From SAR202 cluster bacterium (GTDB taxonomy: Bacteria; Chloroflexota; Dehalococcoidia; Lucifugimonadales; JASMAO01): 6,735 bases of DNA. Of the stretch, positions 1-6,395 are shown one piece after another; position 1 is the first letter of the stretch, and every line of letters starts with the position of its first letter. Both the position numbers and the translations under genes were made by a program. The stretch is from assembly GCA_030754315.1 (NCBI GenBank), contig JASMAO010000015.1, positions 1-6,735 of the forward strand, read 5' to 3'. Below the pieces are notes generated by a model. The model did no database searches. It was not told the DNA's origin and was given only the letters and a program-made list of their open reading frames with translations.

Positions 1-1148
1 AAGGGATTGGTTCTATGGTCGTCGTAGAGATGAACGAAGCTGCTTCAGGGGCTAGCGGAAGAAATGAAGGCGTTGTAGTCATGGGCAGATTCTTCTCCTA
101 CGTCAAGGAAATGATGCTAGATGATCTATTGGAAACTCGACCTGACCTAACAAACGACGAGAGGGTCGAACTCGCTCAAAAATTTGCAGAAAAATACGTG
201 AGGGCAGCGTATAAAAATGCCGACATGATAGAAAAGACTATAAGGAAGGAAAAATACGAAGTAGAATACATTCGCGCTGGCTGGGTAGAAAATTTTGATG
301 ACCGACAGGATTACATTGATGAATCAATTAAGGAAAGTGAAGACTTTGGATTTGACGATTGGACCAAACTCTCGCCCAGAGAGGTTCAGGAGATTAGTGG
401 GATCGAAGCAAAAAAATACAATGGGTTCTCCAAATCCGCTGCTACATGGAATCCAGCCAAATGGGTCTGGGCACTTCTATCGACAGCCATCCTCTCAGAT
501 AAAGTAAGTTTCTTCAGCAATACACGTGTAGATGAGATTGCAGACAATGGCAACAACTACGCCGTACACACAACCCGTGGTACGATCCAAACCAAATACC
601 TCATAAACGCGACTGAGTCGTACGCAGCTAATCTACACCCCCAATTTATCGACAAGCTCTGGCCACTTCAAACACAAGCTGCTTTCGCCGAGGGTGGTCC
701 ATCTACCATAAAGCAAGGAGTAGCCATGGGAGGCGCGAACTCCTGGTTCGGCAAGCACCAAGGCGGAATTTTTATGGGCTCCGATGGGACAAGGGTTCAC
801 CACACAAGGGCTGGTTATATAAACCCGTCGAGATTCATAACCAAGTACATCATCTCAGACATCCAAGACAGTTTCGTGCACAGCCCTATGCATGTAACTA
901 GGGAGTGGAGTTGTACGGCCGGGTTCACCAAAGATGAGTACCCGATAATTGGCCTGATCGATGGGAAACGGCAGTACATCATAGCCGGTATGTGCGGGTC
1001 TGGTTCCAGCGTTCACTTCAACGGTGCTCGTCACGTCATACAAAAGATACTTGGCATTCAGAGCCAAGACGATTACCCCGAAGAATTCTTTTCACCCACG
1101 AGAATATTGGAACCCAAATCGCATAAATGGCCTTCGTTGGACGGCTAA
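1..1148 (+). CDS. FAD-dependent oxidoreductase, DAO/DadA family (5' partial)
   Basis: Probable flavoprotein oxidase or dehydrogenase of the D-amino-acid oxidase superfamily, which oxidises C-N bonds of amines or amino acids (some members act on C-OH). The frame is open to the window edge. The first ATG (position 15) lies inside the FAD domain, so the start and the GxGxxG Rossmann segment, about 30 residues, are missing. Numbering from that ATG: residues 2-5 (VVVE) are the second Rossmann strand, ending in Glu5, which in this fold binds the FAD ribose; residues 10-19 (ASGASGRNEG) are the typical FAD-contact loop. Residues 195-200 (YLINAT) match the conserved NATG strand, but Glu201 replaces the usual Gly. 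The C-terminal FAD cap is at 298-330 (WSCTAGFTKDEYPIIG, then AGMCGSGSS). It lies 35 bp upstream of the SDR gene and is probably cotranscribed with it. The family call is firm; the substrate is unknown. Confidence 0.85.
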   Translation, partial: GIGSMVVVEMNEAASGASGRNEGVVVMGRFFSYVKEMMLDDLLETRPDLTNDERVELAQKFAEKYVRAAYKNADMIEKTIRKEKYEVEYIRAGWVENFDDRQDYIDESIKESEDFGFDDWTKLSPREVQEISGIEAKKYNGFSKSAATWNPAKWVWALLSTAILSDKVSFFSNTRVDEIADNGNNYAVHTTRGTIQTKYLINATESYAANLHPQFIDKLWPLQTQAAFAEGGPSTIKQGVAMGGANSWFGKHQGGIFMGSDGTRVHHTRAGYINPSRFITKYIISDIQDSFVHSPMHVTREWSCTAGFTKDEYPIIGLIDGKRQYIIAGMCGSGSSVHFNGARHVIQKILGIQSQDDYPEEFFSPTRILEPKSHKWPSLDG

Positions 1149-1170
1149 GTTGGCTAACAGAAATCAATTA

Positions 1171-1176
1171 GGAAGG
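1171..1176 (+). promoter_or_regulatory. Ribosome binding site of the SDR gene
   Basis: GGAAGG lies 7 nt before the ATG at 1184 and supports that start. The 35 bp between the flavoprotein stop and this ATG contain no obvious promoter or terminator, in keeping with cotranscription. Confidence 0.7.
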
Positions 1177-1183
1177 TGCTCGT

Positions 1184-1984
1184 ATGAGTCGAAAACTTGA
1201 AGGGAAGGTAGCCCTTGTTACAGGCGCGAGCAAGGGGATCGGACAAGGCTTAGCTATTGGGCTAGCAGCGGCTGGTGCTCATATTGCAGTCAACTATAAA
1301 ACGGACCCGGCCGGTGCCAACAAAACCTGTGAAAATATCCTAACCGCCGGAGGTAATGCGAAGTCGTTTCAGTCTGATATCGGCAAAAAACATGATTTTG
1401 AAGGCCTGGTGGAAGAAGTCTATCAGCACTTTGGAAGATTAGATATCCTCGTGAACAATGCAGCTCGTACTAGGTTCGGGCCGCTGTGGGATATGACTGA
1501 GATAGACTTCAATGACGTAATCGATACAGTACTCCGTGGCCCTTTTTTCGGATCAATTGCCGCTGCCAAAAAAATGCAGGATCATGGTGGATCAATCATC
1601 AACATAAGCTCGATAGCCGTCAAACAAATAATGGAGGGCCATTCAGTCTACACCATGGCCAAGGGCGGACTCGAATCCCTCACACGACAACTCGCATTAG
1701 AATTGTCTCCAAAGGTGCGTGTCAATGCTTTAGCACCGACCGCAACAAGTAACGAACGCAATCTTGCGTACGACCCAGACTACGATAAAAAGTGGGCTAA
1801 CGTGTCTCCAATAGGCCGGATAGCTTATGTCAATGACTACGTTGGACCTTGTGTGTTTCTAGCCAGCGAAGACTCTGCCTTAGTGACAGGCCAGATTATT
1901 TACGTCGACGGAGGATGGACCCTCCAAGGCAATTCACCCGACGCATCTGATTTCGACTTTTCATCTGACCGACAAAAGAGCTGA
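1184..1984 (+). CDS. SDR family NAD(P)-dependent oxidoreductase
   Basis: Classical short-chain dehydrogenase/reductase of 266 residues, slightly longer than the usual 250 because of an acidic, Ser/Asp-rich tail (about 250-266). It should oxidise an alcohol or reduce a ketone in the cytoplasm. Visible motifs: TGASKGIG cofactor loop at 13-20, NNAA at 91-94, catalytic Ser142/Ser143, YTMAK with Tyr156 and Lys160, and the C-terminal VDGGWTLQG (241-249) seen in FabG and glucose 1-dehydrogenase relatives. Lys17 and Lys39 with no acidic residue at the end of strand 2 (VNYK, 36-39) suggest NADP(H), an inference. Where most relatives have Asn in an NLRGPF-type motif, this protein reads VLRGPFF (116-122), so the Asn of the Asn-Ser-Tyr-Lys tetrad seems to be Val116. 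The ATG is set by GGAAGG at 1171-1176. In this setting it could replace IolG as the ring-hydroxyl dehydrogenase, which is speculative. Confidence 0.92.
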   Translation: MSRKLEGKVALVTGASKGIGQGLAIGLAAAGAHIAVNYKTDPAGANKTCENILTAGGNAKSFQSDIGKKHDFEGLVEEVYQHFGRLDILVNNAARTRFGPLWDMTEIDFNDVIDTVLRGPFFGSIAAAKKMQDHGGSIINISSIAVKQIMEGHSVYTMAKGGLESLTRQLALELSPKVRVNALAPTATSNERNLAYDPDYDKKWANVSPIGRIAYVNDYVGPCVFLASEDSALVTGQIIYVDGGWTLQGNSPDASDFDFSSDRQKS

Positions 1985-2006
1985 TCACTAAAACCGGTTC
2001 AAATGA

Positions 2007-2033
2007 GATTGAATTATTACATCAATCCTTTTT
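2007..2033 (+). terminator. Possible rho-independent terminator after the SDR gene
   Basis: GATTGA (2007-2012) and TCAATC (2022-2027) form a perfect 6-bp stem with a 9-nt loop, followed by CTTTTT (2028-2033). It begins 22 bp after the SDR stop, where the left + strand operon should end. The stem is short and AT-rich, and the right arm overlaps the last codons of the convergent ABM gene, so its strength is doubtful. Confidence 0.35.
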
Positions 2034-2345
2034 ACCGGGGAAATTGCTTCTGTCCACCTCATCACCAATCGTCAGGATCTTGACATCCTTGATGAAATGG
2101 TCGATTTCCTGCCTATGTTTAGCAAGCTGAGCAGAGAATCTATGGGTGTCAAGAGCGGCTTCATCAGCGTATAGTTCGAAGAGAGCATACCGATTTGGAT
2201 CATCACTGTGCACATAAACATCGAACACTAGGCATCCCTCTTCAGTAGCTAGGGTTGCTTTGGAATGCTCACGCATGAGCCTGTCGAAAGATTCACGCCC
2301 AGAAGGCTCTATAACCAACTCTACAAAGAATCCTATGTTGTTCAA
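2022..2345 (-). CDS. ABM-domain protein (putative quinol monooxygenase, YgiN/LsrG-like)
   Basis: Small dimeric alpha/beta-barrel protein of the antibiotic biosynthesis monooxygenase (ABM) superfamily. Members include cofactor-free quinol monooxygenases (YgiN) and isomerases (LsrG). With the start chosen here it has 107 residues, a normal length. Family features are FFVELVIEPSG (6-16), REHSKAT (25-31), EEGCLVFDVYV (35-45), then DDPNRYALFELYADEAALDTH (about 48-68). No ATG is available. The TTG at 2345 is preceded by GGAGG (complement of 2351-2355) with 5-nt spacing and puts the N-terminus just before the first strand. A longer version from TTG 2375 adds ten unconserved residues and lacks a comparable site. 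It is convergent with the SDR gene and divergent from the PhyH gene. A role on a quinol-, dione- or enediol-type intermediate is possible, but its substrate cannot be assigned. Confidence 0.85.
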   Translation of the reverse strand: MNNIGFFVELVIEPSGRESFDRLMREHSKATLATEEGCLVFDVYVHSDDPNRYALFELYADEAALDTHRFSAQLAKHRQEIDHFIKDVKILTIGDEVDRSNFPGKKD

Positions 2346-2449
2346 AATCCCCTCCAATACTGATACTCGATCCAAGATTTTACGCCACTGGTAACTTTCT
2401 CACGATGCAACCTATCCTAGCAAATATGTTCAAACCAAAGGCTAATTTT

Positions 2450-2466
2450 GACCGTGTATACTGGTC
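2450..2466. promoter_or_regulatory. Candidate operator dyad GACC-N9-GGTC
   Basis: GACC (2450-2453) and GGTC (2463-2466) are inverted arms around a centre containing GTATAC, and they enclose the -10-like TATACT at 2457-2462. A dyad of this size over a promoter-like hexamer in a divergent region is a reasonable repressor site; the GT...AC centre recalls GntR-type operators. The arms are only 4 bp, so chance is a real possibility. No regulator gene is in the window. Confidence 0.25.
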
Positions 2467-2551
2467 TTTTCTCTACATCTTTCCCTCACTAGTGTCCTGT
2501 ATGAAGGAATGGGAAAATTCGCCTAACTTCAGAGTCATGACCCTTCAAGAT

Positions 2552-2574
2552 TCAAGCCAACTGCTTGACCTTTT
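2552..2574 (+). promoter_or_regulatory. Hairpin or operator in the PhyH leader
   Basis: TCAAGC (2552-2557) and GCTTGA (2563-2568) are perfect 6-bp inverted arms around the 5-nt loop CAACT, followed by CCTTTT. An extra TTCAAG copy sits at 2545-2550, directly repeating the left arm. The element ends about 50 bp before the PhyH start. It could be a protein-binding dyad (17 bp in all) or a weak attenuator-like stem with a short T-run. The right arm overlaps the -35-like TTGACC at 2565-2570. Confidence 0.3.
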
Positions 2575-2621
2575 CATCGGAACGAGGAAAGATTCACACT
2601 AGCACCTTGCGAGAGGGAGTG

Positions 2622-3491
2622 ATGATGGCAGCACTAAATAGAGAAAAAACTAACATCGATCAAGCTAGGGTCGAACTTGATACATATGGATATACCATCT
2701 TGCGGGATCAAATACCCCGTGAAAGAGCCCTCCAAATGGGTTCTCGGCTTATGGAAATTATGGGGGAGCAAAACCGGGTAGGTGAAGAGAGACCTCGTTG
2801 GGGACACCTGCCGTGCCTATATAATTTCATCGATCCATCGGAGGATGATTTGTTTCTCCCCCTCATTACCAACCCTCATATACACAACCTGGTGCATGAA
2901 AAACTGGGCGACTCATATCAACTCGGTGGAGCTAACGTAGTCTGGCGCCAACCAGGAGTGGAAAGCTATGGCCTCCACGCCGACGTCCCACTAGGTTGGT
3001 TTGCCGAGCAAGGTTTGCCGGTCCCGCAAAATATCACGTTCACAATCCAGTGTGCCTGGATGCTCACAGACTTTACCTATAAAAATGGGGCTACACTCCT
3101 CCTGCCGAATAGTCATCACATGGGAATCCCCAACATGTGGCTAGACGACGACGGTGAAGAGCGATTTATGAACGAGCGTGTCAGGTTGCTACGTAAGGAA
3201 ATTGAGGATGGGGACCCGAACCACAGGTTGATAGCAGCAGAGGGCATGGCTGGCTCCGTAGTAGTTTTCCACGGTGGCGTCTGGCACCGGGCCGGCGCCA
3301 ATGTTACGGAGAACGAGCAGCGGGTAGGTGTGTTAACGCCTTATTTCGCTGGATGGGCAGAGCCTAAATACGGTATGGACTTACACGAAAGCCTGTTGAG
3401 AGACTCCGTGAGGGCCCGGATGCCAGACCAAGTCAAGAAGATGTGCCTCCACGTCATCGAGGATTACGAGGACACGTCGAAGCCTTGTTGA
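2622..3491 (+). CDS. Phytanoyl-CoA dioxygenase (PhyH) family protein
   Basis: Mononuclear non-haem Fe(II)/2-oxoglutarate-dependent oxygenase of 289 residues, a typical PhyH length, predicted cytoplasmic. Such enzymes hydroxylate an unactivated C-H, and hydroxylation next to O or N leads to demethylation. The facial triad is visible: GLHAD gives His119 and Asp121, and VWHRAG gives His222, with Arg234 (NEQR) 12 residues later as the likely 2-oxoglutarate carboxylate anchor. NGATLLLPNSHH (155-166) is the usual strand before the distal His. The start is taken at the tandem ATG ATG (2622/2625), preceded by GAGAGGG at 2611-2617. An upstream in-frame TTG (2565) adds 19 poorly conserved residues and has no ribosome binding site; GTG 2619 is also possible. 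It is first in an apparent operon with IolD- and IolE-like genes, which suggests that it tailors the compound they degrade. The exact substrate is unknown. Confidence 0.9.
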   Translation: MMAALNREKTNIDQARVELDTYGYTILRDQIPRERALQMGSRLMEIMGEQNRVGEERPRWGHLPCLYNFIDPSEDDLFLPLITNPHIHNLVHEKLGDSYQLGGANVVWRQPGVESYGLHADVPLGWFAEQGLPVPQNITFTIQCAWMLTDFTYKNGATLLLPNSHHMGIPNMWLDDDGEERFMNERVRLLRKEIEDGDPNHRLIAAEGMAGSVVVFHGGVWHRAGANVTENEQRVGVLTPYFAGWAEPKYGMDLHESLLRDSVRARMPDQVKKMCLHVIEDYEDTSKPC

Positions 3492-3525
3492 TTTTTGAGG
3501 CTCCCACACAGTAATAGAAACAACC

Positions 3526-3531
3526 AAGGAG
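3526..3531 (+). promoter_or_regulatory. Ribosome binding site of the IolD-like gene
   Basis: AAGGAG lies 9 nt before the ATG at 3541. The 49-bp spacer after the PhyH stop shows no terminator, supporting one transcript for the three genes. Confidence 0.7.
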
Positions 3532-3540
3532 AGAATCCAA

Positions 3541-5430
3541 ATGGCTGGAAAACTCAATGATACCGTTCGGCTTACTGTTGGGCAGGCGATCGTTAAATAC
3601 CTTCAGGTCCAGTTTAGTGAACGGGATGAAAACAAGCGCCGCTTAGTCCACGCTGCATTTGGGATTTTCGGTCATGGCAATGTGCATGGTTTGGGGCAGG
3701 CACTTCGCGAATACGGCACCGATCTGCCTTTTTACCAACCACGCAACGAGCAGTCGATGGTCCACACAGCAATAGGCTTTGCCAAAGCAAATCAGCGATT
3801 GGCAACTATAGCATGCACCTCATCCATCGGCCCGGGGGCAACTAACATGCTCACCGGTGCAGCAACAGCCACGATCAACAGGGTGCCAGTATTGCTGTTC
3901 CCATCAGATTACTACGTCACTCGACACCAAGGTCCCGTCCTTCAGCAACTAGAACACTCCATCTCTGCAGACATCAGCGTCAATGATGCCTTCCGTCCTC
4001 TGAGCCGATTTTTCGACCGTATCTCCAGACCAGAACAAATACTTACAGCACTACCTGAAGCCTGCCGAGTCCTCACGGACCCCGCCGAGACCGGCGCGGT
4101 CACCATTGCACTACCTCAGGACATTCAAGCCCATTCCTATGATTACCCTACTCACTTCTTCGAAGAACGCACATGGAGGGTGGAACGCCGTCTCCCAGAT
4201 CCGCAGCGAATCAGCGAAGCGGCAGTTATGCTCAAAAACGCTCGGAACCCAGTCATTATCGCAGGGGGAGGTATCCACTATTCCCAAGCATGGGATGAAC
4301 TTCAAACATTCTCAGAGAAATTCGGCATCCCAGTGGTTGAGACATTTGGTGGAAAAGGGGCGTTCCGCAACGAGTCTCCCCTTCTAGTCGGTGCCCACAC
4401 GATCACTGGTCCCACCTCAGCGGCAAAAATAGTAAGTGAAGCTGATCTGGTGATCGCCGTAGGCACCCGACTTACAGATGTGGTTACGGGGGCCCAGTCC
4501 GGGTTCAGGAACCCTGATGTTAAATTCGTGGGTATCAATGTGACAAGCCACGACGCGTTCAAGCAAGGGGCTCTGCCAATCATAGCGGATGCCAGAGAAG
4601 CCCTAAAGTCGCTGATCGATGCATCAGTTTCCGTAGGCATTGGCCCAAACTTAGAACACCTAGAAAATGTTGCCTCCGCAAAAAACGAATGGGAGAAGCA
4701 ACTCCGAAGTGAAGTCTACAACGACATACCCGGAGAACCCATGGGCCAAGGCCAACTGATACAAACGCTCAACGACAGCGCGCAGACGGGTGATACAATC
4801 GTCGCCGCCGCTGGGACTCCTCCAGGAAACCTAGTAAATCTCTGGGATGCAACCGACGGGCGTAAATGCCATCTTGAGTTCGGGAACTCTTGTATGGGTT
4901 ACGAGATTCCAGGCAGTATTGGAGTACGTATGGCACAGCCCAATGGCGAAGTTTACGTGCTGATCGGTGACGGAACTTACTTACTTAGCCCTTCAGAAAT
5001 AATGACAGCGGTTCAGGAAGGCCTCAAAATAACAGTGGTAATCTCAGAGAACCATGGGTTCCAGTCTATACGCCAGCTTCAGATGGCACGGGCAGGCAGA
5101 GCATTCGCAACTGAATTCCGAAATCGCGACGAATCTACCGGGCGATTGGATGGGGACTACGTTGCTGTGGATCTGGCCAAGACTGCTGAGGGCTTGGGAG
5201 CTCACGTGTGGAAAGCATCGACTCCTGAAGAAGTCCGTATCGCGATGAGCGAGGCAAGAGAAGAAACTGGTACCTGCGTGATAGTTGCCGAAACACATCC
5301 CGACCGATATGTACCCCAATCAAACGTGTGGTTCGACGTGGAAGCAGCTGAAGTCAGCAACGATCCTGAAACACAAGCGCTTCGAACAGTTTACGAGGAG
5401 GAACGCAAACATCAGCGTTTCCACTACTAG
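3541..5430 (+). CDS. iolD: ThDP-dependent hydrolase, IolD family (trihydroxycyclohexane-1,2-dione hydrolase-like)
   Basis: Thiamine-diphosphate enzyme of 629 residues, close to the length of known IolD proteins. IolD hydrolytically opens 3D-(3,5/4)-trihydroxycyclohexane-1,2-dione to 5-deoxy-glucuronate in inositol catabolism. Order: PYR domain (about 10-200) with FGIFGHGNVHGLGQAL (40-55), catalytic-type Glu70 in RNEQSM, and TSSIGPGATNM (93-103); central domain (about 220-365) with VIIAGGGIHYS and VIAVGTRLTD; PP domain (about 400-590) with GYEIPGSIGV (453-462) and the ThDP/Mg motif GDG at 476-478 with Asn504 26 residues on. FGIFGHGN, VLQQLE, TEFR and LDGD are IolD signatures not expected in acetolactate synthases. 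Differences from the canonical enzyme as I remember it include PSD (121-123) for PGD and NHGFQSIRQLQ (504-514) near the cofactor, so a shifted substrate is possible. Family assignment is strong; the exact reaction is inferred. Confidence 0.88.
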   Translation: MAGKLNDTVRLTVGQAIVKYLQVQFSERDENKRRLVHAAFGIFGHGNVHGLGQALREYGTDLPFYQPRNEQSMVHTAIGFAKANQRLATIACTSSIGPGATNMLTGAATATINRVPVLLFPSDYYVTRHQGPVLQQLEHSISADISVNDAFRPLSRFFDRISRPEQILTALPEACRVLTDPAETGAVTIALPQDIQAHSYDYPTHFFEERTWRVERRLPDPQRISEAAVMLKNARNPVIIAGGGIHYSQAWDELQTFSEKFGIPVVETFGGKGAFRNESPLLVGAHTITGPTSAAKIVSEADLVIAVGTRLTDVVTGAQSGFRNPDVKFVGINVTSHDAFKQGALPIIADAREALKSLIDASVSVGIGPNLEHLENVASAKNEWEKQLRSEVYNDIPGEPMGQGQLIQTLNDSAQTGDTIVAAAGTPPGNLVNLWDATDGRKCHLEFGNSCMGYEIPGSIGVRMAQPNGEVYVLIGDGTYLLSPSEIMTAVQEGLKITVVISENHGFQSIRQLQMARAGRAFATEFRNRDESTGRLDGDYVAVDLAKTAEGLGAHVWKASTPEEVRIAMSEAREETGTCVIVAETHPDRYVPQSNVWFDVEAAEVSNDPETQALRTVYEEERKHQRFHY

Positions 5431-5463
5431 TCGAAAAGCGTAGCCCTATTGGTATTAGCTTCT

Positions 5464-5469
5464 AAGGAG
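5464..5469 (+). promoter_or_regulatory. Ribosome binding site of the IolE-like gene
   Basis: AAGGAG lies 11 nt before the ATG at 5481, a slightly long but acceptable spacing, and there is no better start nearby. The 50-bp spacer from the IolD-like stop has no evident terminator. Confidence 0.65.
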
Positions 5470-5480
5470 AACTGCAAACA

Positions 5481-6368
5481 ATGAAGGTACGCGTCGGTTC
5501 CTCACCGGACTCATGGGGCGTCTGGTTTCCAAAAGACTCCAGGCAGATCCCCTGGCAAAGATTTCTAGACGAGGTCGCAGAAGCGGGCTACGACACCATT
5601 GAATTGGGTCCATACGGGTATTTGCCAACGGATTTATCCACCCTTCGGTCGGAGTTAGAGTCTCGTGGGCTTAAGGTATCTGGTGGCTTTGCCATGGCAG
5701 ACCTTGCCGATCCATCTCAGTGGCCAGAGATCGAAAGGCAGGTTGTAGGTGCTTCTACAGTCCTCCAGAGCCTGGGTGCTGGATTTCTAGTTTTGATTGA
5801 TGATACTTATACTGATCTGTTCACAGCCGAGACCAAAGGTCCGGCCCGACTAAACGACGAGGCTTGGAAACGCTTAATCGAATCGACACACCAAGTAGCC
5901 GATATAGCCCAAGACCGGTTTGGCATGAAGCTGGTATTCCACCCACATGCAGAAACGCATGTGGAATACGATGACCAAATCGATTTATTCCTAGCCCAGA
6001 CTGATCCAGATCGCGTGTTCATCTGCCTAGACATCGGCCATCACGCGTATCGAGGCGGCGACCCAGTCGACTTCATAAGGAGGCACCACCAGAGGATTCC
6101 ATACTTGCACCTCAAAAGTGTTGATCCGGATATCCAGCGAAATGTGGAAGAGAACGGTACGCCATTCGCTACCGCGGTCGCTGAGGGAATGTTCTGTGAA
6201 CCATGGGAAGGGAAAGTTGACTTCATGGATTTCAGAGACGTACTCCACGAGGTCGATTTTGATGGATGGGGTATAGTCGAACAGGACATGTACCCGGCTC
6301 CATTTGACAAGCCATTGCCAATAGCCACTCGAACACGAAAGTACCTGCGCGACATAGGCATCGGTTGA
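5481..6368 (+). CDS. IolE/MocC-like sugar isomerase/dehydratase (TIM barrel)
   Basis: Protein of 295 residues in the xylose-isomerase-like TIM-barrel superfamily. It resembles the inosose dehydratase IolE and the rhizopine-catabolism protein MocC. IolE dehydrates 2-keto-myo-inositol to the trihydroxycyclohexanedione that IolD opens. Family signatures: SSPDSWGVWFP (7-17), PWQRFLDEVAEAGY (24-37), IELGPYGYLPTD (40-51), VFHPHAETHVE (152-162), CLDIGHHAYRGGDP (182-195), PYLHLKSVD (207-215), GMFCEPWEG (236-244) and GIVEQDMYP (264-272). Likely metal and active-site residues are His154/His156, Asp184, His187/His188, His210 and Glu267, inferred from the barrel positions that carry metal ligands in this superfamily. 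It is complete and the last gene of the operon. Its position next to the IolD-like gene supports consecutive reactions. An epimerase or isomerase on another polyol remains possible. Confidence 0.88.
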   Translation: MKVRVGSSPDSWGVWFPKDSRQIPWQRFLDEVAEAGYDTIELGPYGYLPTDLSTLRSELESRGLKVSGGFAMADLADPSQWPEIERQVVGASTVLQSLGAGFLVLIDDTYTDLFTAETKGPARLNDEAWKRLIESTHQVADIAQDRFGMKLVFHPHAETHVEYDDQIDLFLAQTDPDRVFICLDIGHHAYRGGDPVDFIRRHHQRIPYLHLKSVDPDIQRNVEENGTPFATAVAEGMFCEPWEGKVDFMDFRDVLHEVDFDGWGIVEQDMYPAPFDKPLPIATRTRKYLRDIGIG

Positions 6369-6395
6369 CGGCCTAGCTCGCAGTTTGCAATTTCG

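Larger units (their letters stand above)
2346..2621. promoter_or_regulatory. Divergent intergenic region between ABM and PhyH genes
   Basis: About 276 bp without a convincing gene lie between two genes transcribed away from each other, so promoters for both should be here. On the - strand TAAAAT (complement of 2377-2382) is a fair -10 element about 31 nt before the ABM TTG, but no good -35 box sits at normal spacing. On the + strand TATACT (2457-2462) resembles a -10, and TTGACC occurs at 2448-2453 and 2565-2570 as -35-like hexamers, neither with a strong partner. A 65-codon frame from 2405 has no ribosome binding site and no recognisable content. The region also carries an 8-bp palindrome, GTCATGAC, at 2534-2541. 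Confidence 0.5.

Noticed and set aside
2405..2602. 65-codon + strand frame in the divergent region
   Set aside because: It has an ATG but no ribosome binding site, shows no recognisable family features and would fill the region needed for promoters and dyads.
2565..2621. Upstream TTG start giving a longer PhyH protein
   Set aside because: It has no Shine-Dalgarno, and the extra 19 residues do not resemble the family's N-terminus. The tandem ATG at 2622/2625 with GAGAGGG upstream is better.
4302..4640. 112-codon - strand frame inside the IolD-like gene
   Set aside because: It is antisense to clear ThDP-enzyme coding sequence and has no recognisable motif.
3541..5430. Acetolactate synthase or benzoylformate decarboxylase instead of IolD
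   Set aside because: FGIFGHGNVHGLG, RNEQSM, VLQQLE, NDAFRPLSRFFDRI and the TEFR/LDGD segment fit the IolD family, and the IolE-like neighbour agrees.
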